Positions 1-7,551 of a DNA stretch of 35,388 bases are shown piece after piece. The notes under the pieces are model-generated. The model saw only the letters and a list, made by a program, of their open reading frames with translations. It was not told the DNA's origin and ran no database searches. The DNA comes from an uncultured Clostridia bacterium (GTDB lineage Bacteria > Bacillota > Clostridia > RUG12999). Location: assembly GCA_934792465.1 (NCBI GenBank), contig CAKVOK010000038.1, forward strand, positions 1-35,388, given 5' to 3'. The position numbers were made by a program, and so were the translations under genes. Each line of letters begins with the position of its first letter. The stretch's first letter is position 1.

Positions 1-6
1 TGCACT

Positions 7-63
7 TGAACAATTACAAAATGCCGAAAAAATTAGTATATGAGTGCATTTTGTAATTGTTCA
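7..63. repeat. 18-bp perfect inverted repeat
   Basis: Arms at 7-24 and 46-63 are perfect reverse complements, separated by 21 bases. The motif TGCAC or its complement recurs nearby (1-5, 44-48, 87-91 with 104-108, 188-192), so this stretch carries several nested small palindromes. It has no T-run after the stem, so it is not a good intrinsic terminator. It could be the end of a small mobile or repetitive element; that is inference. Confidence 0.7.
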
Positions 64-118
64 GCAGTCATTAAATAGCATATATTTGCACATTGATTCC
101 ACGGTGCAATTTAATATA

Positions 119-166
119 AAAAAGGTACGGACAACCTCGTTTTCACGAAATTATCCGTACCTTTTT
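119..166. terminator. Bidirectional rho-independent terminator
   Basis: Thirteen-base perfect arms (119-131 and 154-166) consist of an A-run plus GGTACGGA and its complement plus a T-run. On both strands a GC stem is therefore followed by five or more Ts. A smaller TCGT/ACGA stem lies in the loop. On the minus strand it would end transcription coming through the broken Xre gene and possibly the GH88 operon; on the plus strand it would end anything entering from outside the window. Confidence 0.85.
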
Positions 167-284
167 CAAATTATTTTTCAGTTTTCCTGCACTTAATTGT
201 ACTTTGCAGATGATTTAACGCTCCGCCGAAGCTACTGTTTCAAACAACCGGGTCTAATCGCAGTTATTAAGCGAAGTTTCAGAC

Positions 285-530
285 TTACACCAAATTTAAA
301 ATTTTGCTGCTGTTGAATAAATGTATTTTCCCGTCCATTAATTCACTTATACTGCATTTGAGCAGATTGGAAATCTCACCGAATAAAGTTATATCCGGCA
401 GAGAAAGTCCTCTTTCCCATTTTTAAACCGCCTTGTCGGACAAGCCCAGTTTCTCTGCAACATCATTTTGTGTATATCCCAATTTTTTTCTTCTTTCGGC
501 AATAAACCGACCGACCTTTATACAATCCAT
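285..530 (-). pseudogene. Xre/Cro-C1 family regulator broken by an in-frame stop
   Basis: The minus-strand frame from ATG at 530 to TAA at 285 gives an 82-codon helix-turn-helix protein. It has the classic Xre core: RRKKLGYTQNDVAEKLGLS, then K-A-V, then KWERGLSLPDI. Codon 36 (423-425) is TAA, exactly where the recognition helix normally reads Val-Ser-Lys-Trp-Glu; a Ser codon TCA to TAA is a one-base change. A good site, CGGAG, lies 8-9 bases before the ATG, and a perfect promoter is present upstream. The product would be a 35-residue stub lacking half the DNA-binding fold, so I call it a recent pseudogene. Alternatives are suppression of the stop or a sequencing error. Confidence 0.85.
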
Positions 531-562
531 TTTATCATCTCCGTTTAATAACTTCATTTTCA

Positions 563-606
563 ATTATATATCATGGAAAAACAAATGTCAATAAACCATC
601 GGTTTA
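563..606 (-). promoter_or_regulatory. Perfect promoter plus operator-like palindrome upstream of the broken Xre gene
   Basis: Read on the minus strand, TTGACA (586-591) and TATAAT (563-568) are separated by exactly 17 bases. Immediately upstream of the -35 box lies a palindrome TAAACC-ATC-GGTTTA (592-606), a plausible autoregulatory operator for an Xre-family protein. The operator role is inference. Confidence 0.85.
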
Positions 607-654
607 GTCACTACAGAAAATACATCTCATTTGACAGAATCTCCTATGAATATA

Positions 655-705
655 CAACCCCTCAGTCGGTATTCGCCGCCAGTTCCTCTTACACAGGGGA
701 ACCTT
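655..705. repeat. Double-hairpin intergenic repeat, dispersed-element type
   Basis: The stretch begins ACAACCCCTCAGTCGG and ends GGGGAACCT on the plus strand. It folds as a small CGG/CCG hairpin (667-678) next to a GTTCC/GGAAC hairpin (682-702) whose loop side contains CTTACACAGGGG. From memory this layout (CTCAGTC, variable stem, then AGCTCCCC, TTACACAGGGGA) resembles a small repeat scattered between genes of many gut Clostridia; this copy looks degenerate. It sits 17 bases past the GH88 stop codon. Confidence 0.5.
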
Positions 706-721
706 CATTCTGCAAAAATAC

Positions 722-1849
722 TTACCAGAAAAGAATTTCGTTTCCTCTAAGTTTATACATCGCTTCGGTAAAGAAATAATCTCCGTATATAAACGGCATA
801 TTTCTACCATCGCTGTACATTCCGGTACAATTCATGAGTATTGATTGTTCATCATCGTCCCAGCGGCAATGATTTTTTTCAAGTGCTTTCATCATCTCGA
901 TCGCAGCACGCATATACATTCTTTTTTCATACTGCGGAACCGCTTTCGCTATCTCAATAAGTCCGCAGGCAGCTATCGCACCTGCCGATGTGTCGTATAC
1001 AAGCGGTTCTTCCGGCTGTCTGAAATCGCATTTCGGAACATAGTCCTCGCATACCGCTGCTATAAAATAATGTGCTACTCTCTTTGCCGCATCAAGATAT
1101 TCCTTTTTACCTGTATGCATATAGCTTAAAATATAACCGTAAAGCGCCCATGCCTGTCCCCTTGTCCATGACGAACCGTCCTCGTAGCCCTGACCGCCGG
1201 CTTCTCTTATCACCTCGCCCGTATCCGGGTCTGATACAACAATATGTATAACCGAACCGTCCGCACGCAAATGCTTCTCGATTGTAGAATCTGCATGTAC
1301 CTCGGCAATATTTCTAAATCTTGTATCGCCAATCTCCTCGCCTGCCCAATAAAGCAGCGGCAAATTCATCATGCAGTCTATAATAGTTCCGCCGGGGTCG
1401 TTCGGCTCATTCCACGCACGTATTATTCTCGATGCCGGATTGAATCTTGAGGCAAGCACGCTTGCAGCATAAAGCGCACGTGTCTTTGCCTTTGCATCGC
1501 CCGTTATCTTATAATCCGCCACGCTCGTAAGCGTCCACATAAATCCGAGGTCGTGATCCAGCTTTTCGTAATTTTTCAGCGCACCGTCAAGCATATTTTC
1601 CTGTATTACCGCCGTATCCTTATACACCTGTTTCTTTGTCCCCTCGTACATAAGCCACATAATGCCGCCCCAGAATCCGTTTGTCCAAACGTTTATTTTG
1701 TCCGGTGAGGAATTATCGTCGTGTATGCCGTTTACACTTCCGGACGGAATCTTATTTCTCGACAATACGGCAGTCTTTGAAAGCTTTGTATCAAGCTTGT
1801 CCCACACCTCGTCTATCCATTGCTTATTATTTTCAATCAATTTATTCAT
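722..1849 (-). CDS. GH88 unsaturated glucuronyl hydrolase
   Basis: This is a cytoplasmic hydrolase (no signal peptide) that removes the 4,5-unsaturated uronic acid from disaccharides produced by polysaccharide lyases, releasing 5-keto-4-deoxyuronate. The family signature is strong: WTNGFWGGIMWL, DHDLGFMW (Asp100), IIDCMMNLPLLYWA (Asp158) and GYEDGSSWTRGQAWALYGY. Asp100 and Asp158 match the two catalytic acids known in Bacillus unsaturated glucuronyl hydrolase (Asp88, Asp149). The length, 375 residues, is typical. I chose ATG 1849 because AAAGGA lies 7 bases upstream; a TTG eight codons earlier has no ribosome site. It is the last gene of the lyase operon, but a 155-base gap holding a repeat-like insertion separates it from the regulator gene, unlike the 7-17-base gaps elsewhere. 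GH105 is the main alternative but fits less well. Confidence 0.92.
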   Translation of the reverse strand: MNKLIENNKQWIDEVWDKLDTKLSKTAVLSRNKIPSGSVNGIHDDNSSPDKINVWTNGFWGGIMWLMYEGTKKQVYKDTAVIQENMLDGALKNYEKLDHDLGFMWTLTSVADYKITGDAKAKTRALYAASVLASRFNPASRIIRAWNEPNDPGGTIIDCMMNLPLLYWAGEEIGDTRFRNIAEVHADSTIEKHLRADGSVIHIVVSDPDTGEVIREAGGQGYEDGSSWTRGQAWALYGYILSYMHTGKKEYLDAAKRVAHYFIAAVCEDYVPKCDFRQPEEPLVYDTSAGAIAACGLIEIAKAVPQYEKRMYMRAAIEMMKALEKNHCRWDDDEQSILMNCTGMYSDGRNMPFIYGDYFFTEAMYKLRGNEILFW

Positions 1850-1997
1850 ATTTACGTCCTTTCCGTGCCGCAAGGCACAAAGCCAAGTTTGAAAGAAATT
1901 TGTTCAGAGTGCCGCTTTGCAGTGAGCGGTGCTGTACCTTTTGTACCGCCCCGAACAAAAAGCGGTGCTATGGGCAATTTTATTCATATTTATCTCC
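1838..1997 (-). repeat. Repeat-like insertion duplicating the start region of the GH88 gene
   Basis: CAATTTTATTCATATTTA at 1975-1992 and CAATTTATTCATATTTA at 1838-1854 are near-identical copies of the complement of the GH88 ribosome site and start codon. Between them lie about 115 bases with a GTGCC-GCAA-GGCAC hairpin (1865-1878) and two copies of AGCGGTGCT (1925-1933, 1961-1969). The upstream copy provides its own GGAG and ATG (1987), opening a 27-codon frame (1987 to 1904) with no recognisable relatives. Without the insert, GH88 would start at 1987, 17 bases after the regulator gene, matching the spacing of the rest of the operon. Confidence 0.65.
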
Positions 1998-2004
1998 ATT
2001 TGAA

Positions 2005-4116
2005 TTAATTATTTGCACTATCCCTGTATTGCTTCGGCGTTACTCCCTCGCACCTTTTGAACGCACGCTGAAACACAATTGTGCTGCTGAATCCGACAAG
2101 CTCCGAAATACGTCCTATCGTTTCAAATCCGCCGAGCAGCAGGCTTTTCGCATGGTCAATACGGCATTTTATTATATATTCGGCAAGTCCCGTTCCCGTT
2201 TTCTCTTTAAAATAGGTTGAAAGATAGCCTGCGCTAAGATTAAATTTTTCCGCCATAAAAGATACGGTAATGTCCGGATTAGAATAATTTTCATTTATAT
2301 AATCCTTAATTCCGTCAATGCGGCTGTCGCACATATCCTTTTCCGCCTTGCATGCACACACGGCGTCTATAAGCCCGTATATACTGTTTTGCGCTTCCTT
2401 ATATCTTTTTATGCTTACAACGTTCAGCGCCGCCATATGGATATTCTTATAATCAATTTTATCGTTCGTCTCAAGGCTTGCCGCTGCCTTAATTATCGTA
2501 TTTATAATCTCCGATGTAAGTATTCTGAGCGAGCTTAAATTTATCTTAAGTACGTTTACATTTTCTTCAAAAATGCTGTCTACAAGCCGATGCGCTTCCG
2601 CCGCATTGCCGGCGGAAAGCATATTCATCAGTCTTGTTTCCGTTTCAATATCATATTTGTAGCTGTTTTGCGAAAATTTATCGCTGTACATCAGAACAAC
2701 CTCGCTCTGTTCAAGAAGTCTGAATGCCATTGTTTCAATAACGTCCGAATATATATCGCAGAGCTTCAGCGGCGATTCCGTTACAGGTCCGAGAGCGCAG
2801 ACAAATCTGTTCTTGTCCGAAGCTGCCAGTTCGGAATCGGCACTTTCAAACGCTGCCGTTGCACGTGCCGCAATATCCGAATCCGTGCTTGCGAACACGC
2901 ACACGGTGAAATCGTTAATTTCCGTAAAATATGTCGTGAAAATACCGTTTTCTTCAAGCTTCTTTTTTATAAGCTTTTCAAGCGAAGCAAAATCCGTTTT
3001 CGTTTCGTCCCCGACAAGCTCCTCAAATACCGCAATCGCAATCTTTGAATCCGCAAAAAAGCTTATATTATATTTATTCAGCAGCTCCTGCGAAATTCCC
3101 TCCGCCTTTCCGAGGAGTACGTTTCTTAAAACATTTCTTCTCAGCTGATTTGTCTGTTCTTTCAGCCTTGTATCTGTTTTCAGCTTGTTTCTGTAATTTA
3201 TTTTCGAGAATACAAACGCCGCCGCTCCGCATATCAGCATACACAAAACGAAGCTTATTATATAAATACTGCGTATTCTTATAAGTCTTGCGAGATATTT
3301 CGTTCTCGGCACGGCATAAATATAGTGTATGTCGGCAGTATCGGATTTTTCAGAACTGATGATGTATTTTCTGCCGTTTATAACTGCCGTATTCCCTTTT
3401 ATATTCATACTCGAAATCTTGTCCGCCGAAAATATCGGATTATTTTCTTTGTCCGTTATGATAAAACAATCCTCGTTATCTTTTTTCGCATTCAGCAGCA
3501 AATCGGTTGTACGGTTTCCGTTAATCCGAACGACAATCGCCGTATCCGTTTTTCCCGTTGAGGTAAGAAGCTGTATAAACATCATCTTTCCCGTTCCGTC
3601 GGAATCCCGAAGAAATATATATTTCCGCAGGTTTGTATTAAACACGTCGTCCAGCCATTCTTTCTCCGAAGCATAGCTTTTTTTAAAATGCGATTCATAC
3701 ATGGCGCTTATATTGTAAAGTCCGTCGCTCGCTATGCACATATTCTTGTTCTTCACTATAAGTACCATATTTTCTATCATGCGGTTCGATACGATGTAAT
3801 TCTGCATATAATCTCTTATGCTTATAATACATTCGTTTCTGCGTTCCGCCGATATTTCCGAATAAAAGCTAAGTTGTTTTACAAAATTTGTCTGCAACAC
3901 ATTATATGCGCTGCTTCCTACATCATTAAGGCAATTATCATATATATTTTTCTCTTTTTCGGCTATTACGCCATTCGTCTTTTTTACCTCGTCGGTAACA
4001 ACACGGATTGCCGAGGAATAGCCGAATATATTTATAACAACTGCGAGAAAGGCTATGAGCATATAGCTTCCCAGCCACATATAATACTGTTTTTTCGGAC
4101 TTTTTTTATTAAACAT
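2005..4116 (-). CDS. Membrane-anchored AraC-type transcriptional regulator (YesS/YtdP type)
   Basis: Architecture: transmembrane helix near residues 12-33, extracellular sensor of about 240 residues, second helix near 278-303 (IYIISFVLCMLICGAAAFVF), cytoplasmic linker region, then a C-terminal AraC/XylS double helix-turn-helix (roughly 605-703, with FMAEKFNLSAGYLSTYFKEK, IGRISELVGF and GVTPKQYR). Regulators of this layout sense extracellular sugars and activate adjacent transport and hydrolase genes in Bacillus and Paenibacillus. It starts 17 bases after the binding-protein gene, with AGAAGG before the ATG, and lies inside the operon it probably controls. The pair of direct repeats at 18628-18659 is a candidate target. 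There is no receiver or kinase domain, so signalling would be one-component across the membrane. The function is secure as a class; the ligand is inferred. Confidence 0.9.
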   Translation of the reverse strand: MFNKKSPKKQYYMWLGSYMLIAFLAVVINIFGYSSAIRVVTDEVKKTNGVIAEKEKNIYDNCLNDVGSSAYNVLQTNFVKQLSFYSEISAERRNECIISIRDYMQNYIVSNRMIENMVLIVKNKNMCIASDGLYNISAMYESHFKKSYASEKEWLDDVFNTNLRKYIFLRDSDGTGKMMFIQLLTSTGKTDTAIVVRINGNRTTDLLLNAKKDNEDCFIITDKENNPIFSADKISSMNIKGNTAVINGRKYIISSEKSDTADIHYIYAVPRTKYLARLIRIRSIYIISFVLCMLICGAAAFVFSKINYRNKLKTDTRLKEQTNQLRRNVLRNVLLGKAEGISQELLNKYNISFFADSKIAIAVFEELVGDETKTDFASLEKLIKKKLEENGIFTTYFTEINDFTVCVFASTDSDIAARATAAFESADSELAASDKNRFVCALGPVTESPLKLCDIYSDVIETMAFRLLEQSEVVLMYSDKFSQNSYKYDIETETRLMNMLSAGNAAEAHRLVDSIFEENVNVLKINLSSLRILTSEIINTIIKAAASLETNDKIDYKNIHMAALNVVSIKRYKEAQNSIYGLIDAVCACKAEKDMCDSRIDGIKDYINENYSNPDITVSFMAEKFNLSAGYLSTYFKEKTGTGLAEYIIKCRIDHAKSLLLGGFETIGRISELVGFSSTIVFQRAFKRCEGVTPKQYRDSANN

Positions 4117-4133
4117 ACTTACCTTCTCTTTTT

Positions 4134-5702
4134 TTATTTTTCTTTAATATAGTTGTTGTATGCATTCTGATATATTTCTATATATCTCTCAACATTCATT
4201 TTCTTAAGCGTATCTACAAATTTGTCAAATTCGCCTATCGGACGTGTGCCGTTTACAAACTTCATGGTATTTTCTTCCACATATGTTCTGATTTCCGTAT
4301 CAAGTGCCGACGCTTCCTCGTTATCATCGGGATTCGGCGTAAGCATCTGAACGTCCATGCTGCGTGCCGCATCGGTCGATTCCGACCAAAGCTTCAAAGC
4401 TTCTTTCTGTTGGTCATACTGATAATATCCCATAAGGTAATCCTCCAGCTGATGTACGCCGGGGCAGTTTGCCGGTCTAAAATGCATATACATTGCGCCG
4501 CTCACGCTCAATCCCTCAGGATTTTTCAAAATCTCATCTGTGTATACCGCCTTGCCGTCTTTCATATTATACGTTTTTCCCTCAACCCCGAAATTGCAAA
4601 GCTTTATGCCCTCGTCGCTGTACCAATAATCAAGCCATTTTGCCGCACCCTCCGGGTCTTTGCAGGCAGTCGTTATAACCGTGCCGTACTGCTGAACGTC
4701 CGTTTCAACATCAACGAAACGGTTTTCGTCGCCCTTGTTAAGTACGGGATACGGAACACCTACTATATCGCAGTTCGGGTCTTTTTCTTTCATTACATTA
4801 AGATACCTTCCGAGTCCGCCGCCTATGAACGCTCTGAATGCACCGGAATCGCCGTTTGTTATATTTGCATCCACCGCATTTGCCGAGTTTGTCGAGAAAT
4901 CCTTGTCGATAAGTCCTTTTTTGTACCAATTGTTAAGCAAAGATATATACTCCTTATATCCCGGTTCAAGCGGTCCGAACTTAATCTTGTCGCCGTCCCT
5001 GTAAAGACCCTTGCCTACGTTGTATGCGCCGTTAAACCAGTTTGTAACGTTTGGTGCCATCCAAAACATATCCGAATTGAACGTAAACGGTGCGGATGCG
5101 CCTTTTTTGTCCTTGAATGCCGTCAGCATGGTTTCCCAGTCGCTTACCGTCTCCGGAATCGGCAATCCCAGCTCATCGAGCCAGTCTTTTCTCACCATAA
5201 GTCCGCCGAACGTTCTGTAGTTTCCGGTATTAAGTCCCGGAAATTCATAATACCTATGATTGTAGGTTACTGCCTGACGTCTGTAAATTTCATTTTCATC
5301 AAGCAACTTCTTGAAGTTCGGAGCGCATTTGTCTATTATATCGTCCAAGCATATTATAACATCGTCGTCAATAAGCGAGTCCTTGCTGTTTCTGTATGAA
5401 AACCAGTTGTATTCTATCATATCCGGCAGCTCACGGGAAGCAATCATAAGATTGAACTGCTCATTTTCCTGTCCTGCCGGCGGATGTACAAATTCAATAT
5501 GTATTCCGCTCTGTTTTTCTCTTTCTTTATACATTGTCATGTCGGCATATGATTTATATCTTGTAGATGTTTCACCTGTCATTGTCACCCAATATTTAAA
5601 GCTTTTCGCAGCTTCATTTTGTTTGGTTTCTTCTTTCTTTCCGCAGCCGCATACGCTCAGTGCCGTTGCCGCCGCAAGAAATATCGCAAATATTCTTTTC
5701 AT
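4134..5702 (-). CDS. ABC transporter solute-binding lipoprotein (LplA/YtcQ type)
   Basis: A family 1 extracellular binding protein of about 522 residues, the long form that serves oligosaccharide importers. The signal peptide ends in a lipobox, ALSVCGC, so the mature protein would be lipid-anchored through the first Cys. The mature part contains features of the LplA group, such as VTMTGE near the start and a WMAPNVTNWFNGAYN segment. Three ATGs are clustered at the start; I chose the third (5702), because AAAGGA sits 8 bases before it and only 1-2 bases or none before the others. It lies 16 bases after the LplC-type permease gene and directly before the AraC regulator. The substrate is inferred from the operon to be unsaturated uronic-acid oligosaccharides. 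Confidence 0.92.
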   Translation of the reverse strand: MKRIFAIFLAAATALSVCGCGKKEETKQNEAAKSFKYWVTMTGETSTRYKSYADMTMYKEREKQSGIHIEFVHPPAGQENEQFNLMIASRELPDMIEYNWFSYRNSKDSLIDDDVIICLDDIIDKCAPNFKKLLDENEIYRRQAVTYNHRYYEFPGLNTGNYRTFGGLMVRKDWLDELGLPIPETVSDWETMLTAFKDKKGASAPFTFNSDMFWMAPNVTNWFNGAYNVGKGLYRDGDKIKFGPLEPGYKEYISLLNNWYKKGLIDKDFSTNSANAVDANITNGDSGAFRAFIGGGLGRYLNVMKEKDPNCDIVGVPYPVLNKGDENRFVDVETDVQQYGTVITTACKDPEGAAKWLDYWYSDEGIKLCNFGVEGKTYNMKDGKAVYTDEILKNPEGLSVSGAMYMHFRPANCPGVHQLEDYLMGYYQYDQQKEALKLWSESTDAARSMDVQMLTPNPDDNEEASALDTEIRTYVEENTMKFVNGTRPIGEFDKFVDTLKKMNVERYIEIYQNAYNNYIKEK

Positions 5703-5718
5703 CTTCATCATCCTTTCA

Positions 5719-6597
5719 TTATCCTTTTACCGCACCTATCATTATTCCTTTTACGAAATATTTTTGAATGAACGGGTATACACATAAAATCGGAACCGTC
5801 GCAATCATTATTGTTGCATATTTTATGGTCGCCGCTATAGCGTAGCTGTCCGCATCGCTTCCCGACATGGAATCCGTCGAGTCCATCAAAAGTATCTCTC
5901 TCAATATCAGCTGCAGCGGGAATTTTGTACGTGTTCTTAAATATATCATTGCATTAAACCAGCTGTTCCAGTGGCTCACACCGTAAAACAATATCATTAC
6001 CGCTATTATCGGCATGGAAAGCGGCATAATTATCCGTGCAAATATAACAACATCGTTTGCGCCGTCTATCTTTGCGGATTCTTCTATGCTGTCCGGAATC
6101 GCTTCAAAATTCGTTTTCATAATTATGAGATTGTATGTGCTGATAGCCGTGGGAATTATCAAAGCCCAGAGCGTATCTCCCAAATGCAGGTATTTAAATA
6201 CGAGCAGATACGAAGGTATCATTCCGCCCGAAAAATACATTGTAAATACCATCATAAGCCCCATAACACGTTTTATGGCAAATCCCTTTCTCGTAATCAG
6301 AAATGCGCCGAGAGATGTCATAAGCAGATTGAACGCCGTACCGAAAACCACAATTATCAGCGTTGACCTATATCCCGTCAATATATTCGGATTCGACAGC
6401 ACCGCTTTATATGCGCTAAGGCTTATGCCCTGCGGAGCAAGCAGTGCTCCTCTGGCGCTTATCAGCTGCGTTGCGTCCGATATTGAGCAGATTATTACGT
6501 AATAAAACGGGTATACTGTGATTATCGCCATAAGAATCATGAACAGCGTATTTACGGAATCAAAAATCCTGTCACTTATATTTTTCTTCATCACCAT
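5719..6597 (-). CDS. ABC transporter permease, LplC/YtcP type
   Basis: An integral membrane permease of 292 residues with about six helices and the EAA-type loop ESAKIDGANDVVIFARIIMPL that docks the ATPase. It opens with a cytoplasmic stretch and a first helix (TLFMILMAIITVYPFYYVII), as in sugar-importer permeases of the CUT1 group. It forms a heterodimer with the adjacent LplB-type gene. AGGAGG lies 8 bases before the ATG. Gaps of 12 and 7 bases (or 16 with the preferred lipoprotein start) to its neighbours indicate one transcript. No ATPase gene occurs in the window, which fits this class's use of a shared MsmX-like ATPase encoded elsewhere (known for Bacillus; inference here). Confidence 0.95.
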   Translation of the reverse strand: MVMKKNISDRIFDSVNTLFMILMAIITVYPFYYVIICSISDATQLISARGALLAPQGISLSAYKAVLSNPNILTGYRSTLIIVVFGTAFNLLMTSLGAFLITRKGFAIKRVMGLMMVFTMYFSGGMIPSYLLVFKYLHLGDTLWALIIPTAISTYNLIIMKTNFEAIPDSIEESAKIDGANDVVIFARIIMPLSMPIIAVMILFYGVSHWNSWFNAMIYLRTRTKFPLQLILREILLMDSTDSMSGSDADSYAIAATIKYATIMIATVPILCVYPFIQKYFVKGIMIGAVKG

Positions 6598-6609
6598 AGC
6601 ATTTTCCTC

Positions 6610-7539
6610 CTAAAACAGCGAAGTTTCCGAAAATTTCCTTGAAAGCGTGTTCGCTCCCAAAAGAAGTATAAAGTTAATTACCGACTGAAACATACTTACC
6701 GCCGTTGAATAGCTGTAGCGTGAATTTGCCAGACCCATACGGTACACATACGAGGAAATTACGTCCGCTGTTTCATACGTTCCCGAATTATAAAGCAAAA
6801 TAATTTTTTCATATCCTACGTTCAGCATCTGTCCGATTCGCATAATCAGCATTATAATAATTGTCGAAGCCATTCCCGGAATCGTTATGCTTACAATCTG
6901 CCTGAACCGTCCTGCGCCGTCAATGACCGCCGCTTCATACATTTCCTGGTCAATCCCGGCGATTGCCGCAATATATATTATCGAATCCCAGCCTATATTC
7001 TGCCATATATTCGTTATGACATATATTCTTCTGAAATATTTCGGGTCGCTCATGTAGTTTTTCGGTTCTCCCGTAAATGCGCTGAGCATTACCGAAATAA
7101 TACCTGTTCTGCCGAAGAAATCGACTATCATACCGCAGATTACCACAAGCGATATGAAATGCGGCAGATACGTTATCGTCTGAACCGTTTTTTTGAATTT
7201 TTGCCCTCTTACCTCGTTAAGCAGCAACGCAAAAATTACGGGTGCCGGAAATCCGAACAATATATCGTAAAAGCTTATAAGCAGTGTATTTCCGAAAATT
7301 CGTCTGAAATATATTCCCGAGAAAAATTCCTTAAAATATTTCAGACCGACCCATCGGCTGGCAAGAATCCCCTTGCTTATTTCATACTGCTTAAACGCTA
7401 TAACCAATCCGCCCATAGGCAGATAACAAAAAATCAAATAATATAATATTACGGGAATTGCCATTATATAAAGATACTTGTTTTTCAGCAGTTCTTTCTT
7501 TACAGACGGCATAAATCCTGTTTTTAAATTCTCTCCCAT
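6610..7539 (-). CDS. ABC transporter permease, LplB/YteP type
   Basis: A 309-residue CUT1-type permease with six predicted helices. The first, YLYIMAIPVILYYLIFCYLP, follows a basic N-terminus (KKELLKNK), and the loop EAAVIDGAGRFRQIVSITIPGM is the ATPase-coupling EAA motif. The FKQYEISKGI and NEVRGQKFKKTVQTITYLPHF segments are typical of the LplB group. It is the partner of the next gene downstream and starts 12 bases after the second SLH protein gene, so import machinery is co-transcribed with surface proteins. Substrate specificity cannot be read from the permease itself. Confidence 0.95.
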   Translation of the reverse strand: MGENLKTGFMPSVKKELLKNKYLYIMAIPVILYYLIFCYLPMGGLVIAFKQYEISKGILASRWVGLKYFKEFFSGIYFRRIFGNTLLISFYDILFGFPAPVIFALLLNEVRGQKFKKTVQTITYLPHFISLVVICGMIVDFFGRTGIISVMLSAFTGEPKNYMSDPKYFRRIYVITNIWQNIGWDSIIYIAAIAGIDQEMYEAAVIDGAGRFRQIVSITIPGMASTIIIMLIMRIGQMLNVGYEKIILLYNSGTYETADVISSYVYRMGLANSRYSYSTAVSMFQSVINFILLLGANTLSRKFSETSLF

Positions 7540-7551
7540 AGTCTACTCCGT

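Noticed and set aside
1850..1873. TTG start eight codons upstream for GH88
   Set aside because: No ribosome site precedes it, while AAAGGA lies 7 bases before ATG 1849; the extra residues come from the inserted repeat.
4410..5399. Long plus-strand open frame of 329 codons
   Set aside because: It lies wholly antisense to the solute-binding lipoprotein gene, has no ribosome site and encodes a Cys/Arg/Tyr-rich composition typical of shadow frames.
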